The translations under genes and the position numbers were made by a program. The notes below the pieces were generated by a model. It saw only the letters and a program-made list of their open reading frames with translations. It did not search any database and was not told where the DNA came from. Positions 1 through 5,532 of a stretch of DNA of 6,713 nt are shown one piece after another. This stretch comes from an uncultured Lachnospiraceae bacterium (GTDB lineage: Bacteria; Bacillota_A; Clostridia; Lachnospirales; Lachnospiraceae), in contig CACZQE010000270.1 of assembly GCA_902783205.1 (NCBI GenBank), forward strand, positions 1 to 6,713, read 5' to 3'. The number at the start of each line of letters is the position of its first letter. The stretch's first letter is position 1.

Positions 1-234
1 ATTCTCGGCATCAGCCGGCAAGGCGCTCATGACCTTGTCCGCCGCTGCGAAAAGAGTCTTTATGAGTACGAGAGCCGTCTGCATCTGGTGGAACATTTCC
101 GCCAGATCAGAAAGATGGTGGGCCGGATCCGCAGGTGCGCGGATGAGATCATCTCCTGCGATGACAGGGAACTGGAGCAGATCAGGGCGAAAGAAATAGA
201 AAGCCTGAGCGGACAGATCCTGGATGCATATTAA
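1..234 (+). CDS. ylxM: YlxM family putative DNA-binding protein, 3' part only
   Basis: An open frame runs from the first base to a TAA at 232-234 and gives the last 77 residues of a protein whose start lies upstream of the window. The visible N-terminus reads ILGISRQGAHDLVRRCEKSL, which resembles the end of a sigma-factor region-4-like helix-turn-helix. A charged helical tail follows (YEYESRLHLVEHF and onward), as in the YlxM/UPF0122 family. YlxM is nearly always encoded just before ffh in Firmicutes. In streptococci it has been described as an accessory factor acting on SRP, while its helix-turn-helix points to nucleic-acid binding. The gap to ffh is only 28 bases, so the two are likely co-transcribed. 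The family call rests on the helix-turn-helix remnant and on position; the missing N-terminus cannot be judged. Confidence 0.85.
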   Translation: MLGISRQGAHDLVRRCEKSLYEYESRLHLVEHFRQIRKMVGRIRRCADEIISCDDRELEQIRAKEIESLSGQILDAY

Positions 235-262
235 GTACCGTTTTAGGATAAGGAGATAACAG

Positions 263-1621
263 ATGGCATTTGAAAGCCTTACAAGTAAACTGCAGAATAT
301 CTTTAAGAATCTGAGAAGTAAGGGACGCCTGACAGAGGCAGATGTCAAGGAAGCCATGAAGGAAGTCAGGAGGGCACTGCTGGAAGCGGATGTCAACTTC
401 CGGGTTGCCAGGTCCTTTATTAAAACAGTTACTGACCGTGCAGTGGGACAGGATGTACTGACCGGACTGAACCCGGGACAGATGGTCATCAAGATTGTTA
501 AGGAAGAGATGGAGAATCTCATGGGATCGGAGACGACGGAGCTTACCCTTCTTCCCGGCAATGAGATTACAGTCATCCTGATGACGGGCCTTCAGGGCTC
601 CGGTAAGACCACCACGGCAGCAAAGCTGGCCGGCCAGCTCAAGAAGAAAGGTAAAAAACCACTTCTGGTGGCCTGTGATGTGTACCGGCCGGCAGCAATC
701 CGGCAGCTGGAAGTTAACGGAGAAAAGCAGGGTGTGCCTGTCTTTTCCATGGGAAACCGTCTGGAACCGCCGGATATCAGCAAAGCAGCCATAGAGCATG
801 CCAAAGCGAATGATCTGAATGTTGTCATTATTGATACGGCAGGACGTCTTCATGTCGATGATTACATGATGGATGAGCTTAAGAGCATTAAGGAAGCTGT
901 GGATGTGACCGAGACCCTCCTGGTTGTGGATGCCATGACAGGACAGGATGCGGTCAATGTAGCCAAGAGCTTTGAGGAACAGGTCGGAATCGACGGCGTT
1001 ATCCTCACAAAGCTGGATGGTGATACCAGGGGCGGCGCGGCACTGTCAATCCGGGCTGTGACCGGAAAGCCCATCCTTTATGTCGGTATGGGAGAAAAGC
1101 TGGATGATCTTCAGCAGTTTTATCCTGACCGTATGACCAGCCGGATCCTGGGTATGGGCGATGTCTTTACCCTGATCGAAAAGGCTGAGCAGGCTGTGGA
1201 CGAGGAAGAAGCAAAAAAACTGGAACAGAAGCTGAGAAAGGCTGAGTTCGGTTTTGACGATTTCCTGACACAGATGCAGCAGATCAAGAGCATGGGCGGT
1301 ATTGCGGACATTCTTTCCATGATACCGGGCATGAGTTCTCAGATGAAAAATGTAGAAGTGGACGAAAGTGCCATGGGAAGGATCGAAGCGATCATCTATT
1401 CCATGACACCCGAGGAGCGGGCCAATCCCGATCTGCTGAATCCATCCCGAAAGAAGAGGATTGCAGGCGGCGCAGGCGTTACCGTTGCCGATGTCAATAA
1501 GCTGTGCAAGCAGTTTGAACAGTCCAGGAAGCTCATGAAGCAGATGAGCGGAAGCATGAAGGGCAAGGGCCGGAGAAGAGGCGGCTTTGGCGGCTTCGGA
1601 GGCATGAACTTCCCCTTCTGA
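263..1621 (+). CDS. ffh: Signal recognition particle protein Ffh (SRP54 GTPase)
   Basis: Ffh binds signal sequences and 4.5S/6S RNA and delivers ribosome-nascent chain complexes to FtsY at the membrane. The 452 residues match the usual bacterial length. In order: the N-domain four-helix bundle (about 1-90); the G domain with P-loop GLQGSGKTTT (109-118), DVYRPAA (139-145), DTAGR (191-195), TKLDGD (249-254) and RGGAALS (256-262); and the methionine-rich M domain (about 325-435). The M domain carries the SRP-RNA-binding stretch SRKKRIAGGAG (395-405). The tail is basic and glycine-rich (RRRGGFGGFGGMNFPF). The ATG at 263 follows AGGAG at 251-255 at good spacing and gives the canonical N-terminus MAFESLTSKL. 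One detail differs: the middle residue of the usual GSG in the RNA-binding motif is Ala here. The gene sits between ylxM and rpsP, as in most Firmicutes. Confidence 0.98.
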   Translation: MAFESLTSKLQNIFKNLRSKGRLTEADVKEAMKEVRRALLEADVNFRVARSFIKTVTDRAVGQDVLTGLNPGQMVIKIVKEEMENLMGSETTELTLLPGNEITVILMTGLQGSGKTTTAAKLAGQLKKKGKKPLLVACDVYRPAAIRQLEVNGEKQGVPVFSMGNRLEPPDISKAAIEHAKANDLNVVIIDTAGRLHVDDYMMDELKSIKEAVDVTETLLVVDAMTGQDAVNVAKSFEEQVGIDGVILTKLDGDTRGGAALSIRAVTGKPILYVGMGEKLDDLQQFYPDRMTSRILGMGDVFTLIEKAEQAVDEEEAKKLEQKLRKAEFGFDDFLTQMQQIKSMGGIADILSMIPGMSSQMKNVEVDESAMGRIEAIIYSMTPEERANPDLLNPSRKKRIAGGAGVTVADVNKLCKQFEQSRKLMKQMSGSMKGKGRRRGGFGGFGGMNFPF

Positions 1622-1626
1622 CACCA

Positions 1627-1684
1627 TCCGGCCGTGATCGCAAGATCTGTTTAAAGGCCGGAGATCTATCAGCAGGTAACCTGC
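1627..1684 (+). repeat. Inverted repeats in the ffh-rpsP gap
   Basis: The 123-base gap between ffh and rpsP contains two inverted repeats. TCCGGCC (1627-1633) pairs with GGCCGGA (1656-1662) across 22 bases, and GCAGG-TAA-CCTGC (1672-1684) forms a compact 5-bp stem with a 3-base loop. Neither is followed by a T-run, so they do not look like an intrinsic terminator. They could be leader or processing structures, or chance pairing. No convincing promoter is visible in the rest of the gap, although TATTAT occurs at 1711-1716 without a matching -35 element. Confidence 0.35.
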
Positions 1685-1744
1685 CGGATCAAAGGGCAGA
1701 TACCATAGACTATTATGAAATTTTACGAAAGAGGTGTATGAAAA

Positions 1745-1990
1745 ATGGCAGTAAAGATGAGATTAAAAAGAATGGGAAAGAAGAAACATCCTATCTATAG
1801 AATCGTTGTAGCAGATGCAAGATCTCCCAGAGACGGCAGGAACATCGACGAGATCGGTTTCTATGATCCCAACGTGGAGCCGGCAGATGTAAGAATTGAT
1901 GAAGAAGCAGCAAAGGACTGGCTCTCCAAGGGCGCTCAGCCGACTGACACTGTTGCAAGACTGCTTAAGAGTGCCGGAATCGAAAAATAA
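1745..1990 (+). CDS. rpsP: 30S ribosomal protein S16
   Basis: S16 is a small primary-to-secondary binding protein of the 30S body and helps 16S rRNA folding during assembly. The 81-residue product begins [20 protein letters not shown] and contains the family signature [10 protein letters not shown] near residues 35-44. Both the length and the highly basic N-terminus are typical. The start follows AAAGAGGTG at 1728-1736. Arginine codon use is strongly skewed: seven of eight Arg codons are AGA. This contrasts with the mixed AGG/CGG/CGT/AGA use in trmD and suggests high expression. khpA begins 18 bases after the stop, so the two form a transcriptional pair. Confidence 0.98.
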   Translation: MAVKMRLKRMGKKKHPIYRIVVADARSPRDGRNIDEIGFYDPNVEPADVRIDEEAAKDWLSKGAQPTDTVARLLKSAGIEK

Positions 1991-2008
1991 TCTTCGGAGG
2001 CATTATAT

Positions 2009-2239
2009 ATGAAAGATTTGGTTAGAGTCATAGCAGCTTCGCTGGTGGACCATCCCGAAGAAGTGAGTGTCACTGAAAAAGAGACGGATAAGGCCATCAT
2101 TATCGAACTGCGGGTTGCCCCTGATGACATGGGCAAGGTGATCGGCAAGCAGGGAAGGATCGCAAAAGCAATCCGGACTGTTGTCAAAGCGGCCTCCTCA
2201 AAAGAAGAAAAGAAAGTGATCGTGGATATTGCTTCCTGA
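2009..2239 (+). CDS. khpA: KH-domain RNA-binding protein KhpA (YlqC)
   Basis: This 76-residue protein consists of a single KH domain. The RNA-backbone-binding GxxG loop is GKQG (46-49), within MGKVIGKQGR, followed by the helix IAKAIRTVVKA. The family (YlqC, formerly UPF0109) sits between rpsP and rimM in most Firmicutes. In streptococci and other Gram-positives KhpA pairs with KhpB/Jag and affects cell elongation and division and sRNA/mRNA binding; that role is taken from relatives, not seen here. The ATG at 2009 has a strong GGAGG at 1996-2000. A strong terminator follows immediately, making khpA the last gene of the rpsP transcript. Confidence 0.95.
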   Translation: MKDLVRVIAASLVDHPEEVSVTEKETDKAIIIELRVAPDDMGKVIGKQGRIAKAIRTVVKAASSKEEKKVIVDIAS

Positions 2240-2246
2240 TCAGAAT

Positions 2247-2288
2247 CAGGACTGTCTTTTGTCTTTTGACGAAGACAGTCTGTTTTTT
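2247..2288 (+). terminator. Intrinsic terminator after khpA
   Basis: GACTGTCTT (2250-2258) pairs perfectly with AAGACAGTC (2272-2280). The loop can form a further small stem, GTC-TTTT-GAC (2261-2270). The outer stem can be lengthened by C2247-G2282 and A2248-T2281 if G2249 is bulged. TG and six T residues (2283-2288) follow. This is a textbook rho-independent terminator on the + strand. It lies between khpA and rimM, with only 36 bases between the T-run and the rimM start, so it may act as a partial terminator for rimM-trmD. Confidence 0.9.
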
Positions 2289-2324
2289 ACTGTGAATCCC
2301 CAGAAGAGATCGGAGAAAACATAA

Positions 2325-2834
2325 ATGGATGATTTGTTACAGATCGGTATTATCACGGCTCCCAGAGGACTGAAGGGAGAGATGAAAGTATTTCCGACGA
2401 CTGATGATAAAGACAGGTTTCTTGACCTTGAAAGTGTGCTTGTGAGCACGCCGGAGGGTATCAGGGAGATGAATATCGAATCCTGCCGGTTTTTCAAGCA
2501 GTTTGTCCTGCTTAAGCTGGTGGGGATCGATGGCGTGGACCAGGCCGAACGCTACCGCCGGTGTCCTCTGCTGGTAGACCGGGAGAATGCAGTTGACCTG
2601 GAGGAAGACGAATATTTTATCGCGGACCTGATCGGCCTTACCATCGTGGATGATTCCGGTGTGACCATCGGAAAACTCCTCAGTGTGATCGAGACAGGAG
2701 CCAATGATGTCTACGAAGTCAGGACCGAAGACGGGGGCACCATTCTGCTTCCGGCGATCAAGGACTGCATACTGGATGTGGATACTGAGGAAGGTATTAT
2801 TCTGGTCCATATGATGAAGGGGCTGGCTGACTGA
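2325..2834 (+). CDS. rimM: 16S rRNA processing/maturation factor RimM
   Basis: RimM binds S19 and assists maturation of the 30S head. The 169-residue product has the usual two parts. The N-terminal RimM barrel (about 4-85) has the signature [12 protein letters not shown] (11-22). The C-terminal PRC-barrel begins around [10 protein letters not shown] (96-105) and includes GANDVYEV (125-132) and LLPAIKDCI (141-149). The start at 2325 has GGAGA at 2312-2316. The stop codon TGA overlaps the trmD ATG by one base (TGATG at 2832-2836), which implies translational coupling. No promoter is recognisable between the preceding terminator and this gene, so its transcription probably depends on readthrough or on an undetected start. 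Confidence 0.97.
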   Translation: MDDLLQIGIITAPRGLKGEMKVFPTTDDKDRFLDLESVLVSTPEGIREMNIESCRFFKQFVLLKLVGIDGVDQAERYRRCPLLVDRENAVDLEEDEYFIADLIGLTIVDDSGVTIGKLLSVIETGANDVYEVRTEDGGTILLPAIKDCILDVDTEEGIILVHMMKGLAD

Positions 2835-3559
2835 TGAATTACCATGTATTAACTTTGTTTCCGGATATGATTACCGGCGGAATGCAGACAAGCATAACAG
2901 GAAGGGCCCTGAGCGCCGGAGTGATCCGTCTGAATGCCGTGGATATCAGAGACTATTCCTGTGATAAGCACAGGCATGTGGATGACTATCCCTACGGGGG
3001 CGGAGCAGGTATGGTCATGCAGCCGGGACCTATTTACCGGGCATATCAGGATGTGGCAGAGAAAATCGGACACAAGGCCAGGGTTATTTACGTAACGCCT
3101 CAGGGCAGGCAGTTTGACCAGGATATGGCTGCAGAACTGGCAGGAGAAGAAGATCTTATTTTCCTGTGCGGACACTATGAAGGTGTCGATGAAAGAGTTC
3201 TGGAGGAGATCGTCACAGACCATGTGTCAATCGGAGACTATGTTCTGACCGGCGGAGAACTTGCCGCCATGGTGATGATGGATGTGATTTCCCGTCTTGT
3301 CCCCGGCGTGCTTGGAAACAGTGATTCCGCGGAAAGTGAGACATTTCACGATAATCTGCTGGAATATCCCCAGTATACAAGACCGGCTGAGTTCCTGGGA
3401 AGACAGGTGCCGCCGATACTTCTTTCCGGCCACCATGCCAATATCGAGCGGTGGAGGAGGCAGCAGTCACTGCTCCGGACCCGGCTTCACAGGCCGGATC
3501 TTCTTGAAAAAGCAGACCTGACCGAAGAGGATCTTGCTTTCCTGAAAGAGAATGAATAA
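2834..3559 (+). CDS. trmD: tRNA (guanine37-N1)-methyltransferase TrmD
   Basis: TrmD methylates G37 of tRNAs carrying G36, using S-adenosylmethionine, and prevents +1 frameshifting. The 241-residue protein aligns without gaps to E. coli TrmD over the first 180 or so residues (compared from memory). Signatures are [17 protein letters not shown] (50-66), [12 protein letters not shown] (111-122), [15 protein letters not shown] (132-146), which forms the trefoil-knot cofactor site, VPGVLG (156-161), YPQYTRP (178-184) and [17 protein letters not shown] (193-209). E116 and R154 are conserved. Position 169, the catalytic Asp in E. coli, is Glu here (motif SETF). The start is set by the TGATG overlap with rimM. 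No ribosome binding site close to consensus is evident directly upstream, so coupling to rimM is likely. Confidence 0.98.
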   Translation: MNYHVLTLFPDMITGGMQTSITGRALSAGVIRLNAVDIRDYSCDKHRHVDDYPYGGGAGMVMQPGPIYRAYQDVAEKIGHKARVIYVTPQGRQFDQDMAAELAGEEDLIFLCGHYEGVDERVLEEIVTDHVSIGDYVLTGGELAAMVMMDVISRLVPGVLGNSDSAESETFHDNLLEYPQYTRPAEFLGRQVPPILLSGHHANIERWRRQQSLLRTRLHRPDLLEKADLTEEDLAFLKENE

Positions 3560-3564
3560 AAAAC

Positions 3565-3593
3565 TTGCACGATAATAGATTTTGTGCTATTAT
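3565..3593 (+). promoter_or_regulatory. Sigma-A-type promoter for rplS
   Basis: TTGCAC (3565-3570) and TATTAT (3588-3593) are separated by exactly 17 bases, a close match to the TTGACA/TATAAT consensus at ideal spacing. Transcription would start near 3600, leaving a leader of about 70 bases before the rplS ATG. The element begins only six bases after the trmD stop. ATAATAG (3572-3578) and CTATTAT (3587-3593) form a perfect inverted repeat across the spacer and the -10 box. The promoter call is from sequence only. Confidence 0.75.
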
Positions 3594-3599
3594 TCTATA

Positions 3600-3670
3600 G
3601 TTGTGAAAAAAGGTGGTCCGCTGTTACAGATTGGTATTATGAACACCGGGTTTATATAGGAGGTCACACA
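3600..3670 (+). promoter_or_regulatory. rplS 5' leader, possibly a structured ribosomal-protein leader
   Basis: This is the predicted untranslated leader of the rplS mRNA. GGTG (3612-3615) can pair with CACC (3644-3647), enclosing CTG-TTA-CAG (3621-3629). An alternative GGT (3633-3635)/ACC (3645-3647) hairpin competes with the outer stem. An L19 leader RNA family upstream of rplS is known in low-GC Gram-positives, so the position fits. I cannot match the family consensus from memory, and these stems are short. The leader ends in a near-perfect Shine-Dalgarno sequence, TAGGAGGT (3657-3664), six bases before the ATG. Confidence 0.35.
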
Positions 3671-4018
3671 ATGAATGATATTATTAAGAGCATCGAAGAT
3701 GCACAGCGCAAACCGTCCGTAGAGGAGTTTCATGTGGGTGATACCGTACGTGTATCCGCAAAGGTTATCGAGGGAACCCGCGAGAGAATCCAGGTGTTCG
3801 AAGGAACAGTATTAAAGCGTCAGAACGGCGGCGCCAAAGAGACATTTACAGTAAGAAAGTTCTCCAATGGTGTCGGTGTTGAGAAGACCTGGCCTGTACA
3901 TTCCCCGATCGTTACCAAGATTCAGGTAGTTCGGAGAGGTAAAGTCAGAAGAGCTAAGCTGTACTATCTGCGTGACAGAGTTGGTAAGAAGGCTAAGGTT
4001 AAAGAGTTAGTTAAATAG
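3671..4018 (+). CDS. rplS: 50S ribosomal protein L19
   Basis: L19 lies at the 30S-50S interface of the large subunit. Starting at the ATG at 3671 the product has 115 residues, the usual bacterial length. Motifs are [31 protein letters not shown] and the C-terminal basic block [20 protein letters not shown]. An in-frame ATG at 3584 would add 29 residues (beginning [10 protein letters not shown]) unlike any L19. It also lies inside the promoter, ahead of the expected transcription start, and is rejected. The chosen start has AGGAGGT at 3658-3664. Arg codons favour AGA and CGT, consistent with high expression. A promoter upstream and a terminator downstream make rplS an independent transcription unit. 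Confidence 0.98.
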   Translation: MNDIIKSIEDAQRKPSVEEFHVGDTVRVSAKVIEGTRERIQVFEGTVLKRQNGGAKETFTVRKFSNGVGVEKTWPVHSPIVTKIQVVRRGKVRRAKLYYLRDRVGKKAKVKELVK

Positions 4019-4031
4019 TATCAGGTCATAT

Positions 4032-4063
4032 CGGGGCGAGTATTTTTATACTTGCCCTGTTTT
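4032..4063 (+). terminator. Intrinsic terminator after rplS
   Basis: GGGCGAGTAT (4034-4043) pairs with ATACTTGCCC (4048-4057) around a TTTT loop, giving ten pairs with one G-U. The stem can be extended by G4033-T4058 and C4032-G4059. The T-rich tract TGTTTT (4058-4063) follows. This is a strong rho-independent terminator 13 bases after the rplS stop. Any transcription of the downstream lepB-rbgA genes from the rplS promoter would have to read through it. Confidence 0.9.
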
Positions 4064-4095
4064 ACCATATGGAGCTGATGCCGGAGGTGTCGGTT

Positions 4096-4638
4096 ATGAA
4101 GAATTACCGCTATGTAGAGAGAAGAAACCGGATGATCCGCCGGATCGGAATATGGGTGGCAGACGTGCTGATTGCCGTTCTCCTGGCCTGGCTGGTATTC
4201 CATTTTCTGCTGCAGGCTTCGTATATACACGGTGAGTCCATGCAGCCTAAATATTATGACGGTGATATTGTGCTGGTCAATAAGCTGGAATACCGTTTCA
4301 ACGGGCCTCGCAGATATGACGTCGCCCTGATCAGGATGGATAACGGATATATGGTACAGAACACAGTCAAGAGAGTCGTGGGCCTGCCCGGTGAAGAAAT
4401 TCTGATCAAGGACGGTGCTCTTTATATCAACGGCCGGAAGCAGGATAAGTATTTCGGGGAGGGTATCCTCTCCGCCGGACTGGCGGCCTATACCATCAGT
4501 CTGGGCGAGGACGAATATTTCGTCATGGGAGATAATTATAATAACAGTGAGGACTCCCGGGTGGCGAATATAGGAAATATAAAAAGAAATCAGTTTGCCG
4601 GCAAGGTGGTTTCCAGGATCAGAGAAGCAGACCGTTAA
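4096..4638 (+). CDS. lepB: Type I signal peptidase (first of two)
   Basis: Type I signal peptidases are membrane-anchored Ser/Lys proteases that remove signal peptides from exported proteins on the outer face of the membrane. From the ATG at 4096 the product has 180 residues. It has a basic N-terminus (MKNYRYVERRNRMIRR), one membrane helix (about 17-39), the catalytic Ser48 in HGESMQP, the general-base Lys92 in TVKRVVGLPGE, and a box E reading GDNYNNSEDSR (145-155). The start is chosen because GGAGGTG lies at 4083-4089; upstream in-frame ATGs at 4069 and 4078 lack such a site and sit against the terminator. The box E Arg normally after GDN is Tyr here. No promoter is obvious in the 32 bases after the terminator. 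Confidence 0.93.
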   Translation: MKNYRYVERRNRMIRRIGIWVADVLIAVLLAWLVFHFLLQASYIHGESMQPKYYDGDIVLVNKLEYRFNGPRRYDVALIRMDNGYMVQNTVKRVVGLPGEEILIKDGALYINGRKQDKYFGEGILSAGLAAYTISLGEDEYFVMGDNYNNSEDSRVANIGNIKRNQFAGKVVSRIREADR

Positions 4639-4683
4639 TCGGCTGCGGATCCGGACAGGAACACGAAGGGAAAGGAGCAGGAC

Positions 4684-5529
4684 ATGCAGTATCAGTGGTA
4701 TCCGGGGCATATGACCAAAGCCAGAAGGATGATGCAGGAGAATCTGAAGCTGATCGACATCATGATTGAACTGGTTGATGCAAGAGTCCCGTCGAGCAGC
4801 AGGAATCCGGATATTAACAGTTTGGCGGCCGGTAAGGCACGCCTGATCATTCTGAACAAGAAGGATATGGCGGATCCCGATGTGACTAAGCAGTGGGAGG
4901 ACTATTACAGGGAACAGGGTTTTCTTGTGGCCTCTGTGGATTCCCGAAAGAATACAGGTCTTAAGGAAGTCAGAAAACTGATCGGAGATGCCTGCCGTGC
5001 CAAAAAAGAGCGGGACAGGAAGAGAGGAATCCTGAACCGTCCGGTGAGAGCCATGATCGCCGGTATCCCAAATGTGGGCAAATCCACATTTATCAACTCA
5101 TTTGCCGGTAAAGCCAGCGCAAAGACAGGCAACCGGCCCGGCGTAACTAAGGGAAAACAGTGGATCAAGATCAATAAAGATGTGGAATTGCTGGATACGC
5201 CAGGGATCCTCTGGCCAAGATTTGAAGACCAGACAGTCGGTCTCCGCCTGGCTATGATCGGTTCCATCAGGGATGAAATCCTCAATAAGGAGGAGCTGGC
5301 AATTGCTCTGATCGATTCCCTTAAATCCGGTTATCCGGGTGCTCTTGAGAGCCGCTACGGCATAAAGGAAGACCTTGAATCCATGGAAATTCTCAGGGGA
5401 ATCGCCGAGAGCCGGGGATGTGTAAAAAAAGGCGGAGAGGCGGATATCGACAAGGCGTCGAAGCTGCTGACGGATGATTTCCGCGCCTGCAGACTTGGGA
5501 AAATCAGCCTGGAGAAACCGGAGGCTTAA
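4684..5529 (+). CDS. rbgA: Ribosome biogenesis GTPase RbgA (YlqF)
   Basis: RbgA is a circularly permuted GTPase that drives a late step of 50S assembly and is essential in B. subtilis. The 281 residues match the family length. The permuted motif order is visible: G4 NKKD (58-61) comes before G1 GIPNVGKST (127-135), then switch I PGVT (152-155) and G3 DTPG (171-174). The N-terminus QWYPGHMTKARR places His9 in the position known to be needed for GTP hydrolysis in B. subtilis RbgA. The C-terminal helical domain (about 185-275) is the ribosome-binding part. AAAGGAG at 4671-4677 supports the start. The gene lies 45 bases after the first lepB and 3 bases before the second, and its last codons contain the ribosome binding site of the second lepB. 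Confidence 0.97.
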   Translation: MQYQWYPGHMTKARRMMQENLKLIDIMIELVDARVPSSSRNPDINSLAAGKARLIILNKKDMADPDVTKQWEDYYREQGFLVASVDSRKNTGLKEVRKLIGDACRAKKERDRKRGILNRPVRAMIAGIPNVGKSTFINSFAGKASAKTGNRPGVTKGKQWIKINKDVELLDTPGILWPRFEDQTVGLRLAMIGSIRDEILNKEELAIALIDSLKSGYPGALESRYGIKEDLESMEILRGIAESRGCVKKGGEADIDKASKLLTDDFRACRLGKISLEKPEA

Positions 5530-5532
5530 CAT

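Noticed and set aside
182..853. Long open frame on the - strand (223 codons) opposite the ylxM end and ffh
   Set aside because: It lies opposite ffh, has a low-complexity Cys/His/Leu-rich translation with no recognisable domain, and is the shadow of a conserved gene.
1046..1627. Open frame on the - strand (193 codons) opposite the ffh G and M domains
   Set aside because: It is fully antisense to a conserved coding region, with no family signature and no convincing ribosome binding site.
1688..1716. TATTAT at 1711-1716 as a -10 box for rpsP
   Set aside because: The matching -35 position reads ATCAAA, with no resemblance to TTGACA, so there is not enough support for a promoter.
2266..2294. 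TTGACG in the khpA terminator hairpin as a -35 box for rimM
   Set aside because: At 17-base spacing the -10 position reads ACTGTG, far from TATAAT.
3584..3670. Upstream in-frame ATG that would extend L19 by 29 residues
   Set aside because: It sits within the predicted promoter before the expected transcription start, and the added residues do not resemble L19. The ATG at 3671 has an excellent ribosome binding site.
4069..4095. Upstream in-frame ATGs (4069, 4078) for the first lepB
   Set aside because: They have no Shine-Dalgarno and lie directly behind the terminator T-tract. The GGAGGTG at 4083-4089 selects 4096.
4021..4710. Open frame on the - strand (229 codons) opposite the first lepB
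   Set aside because: It is a shadow of lepB; its translation is His/Leu/Ile-rich without domains and it would run through the rplS terminator.
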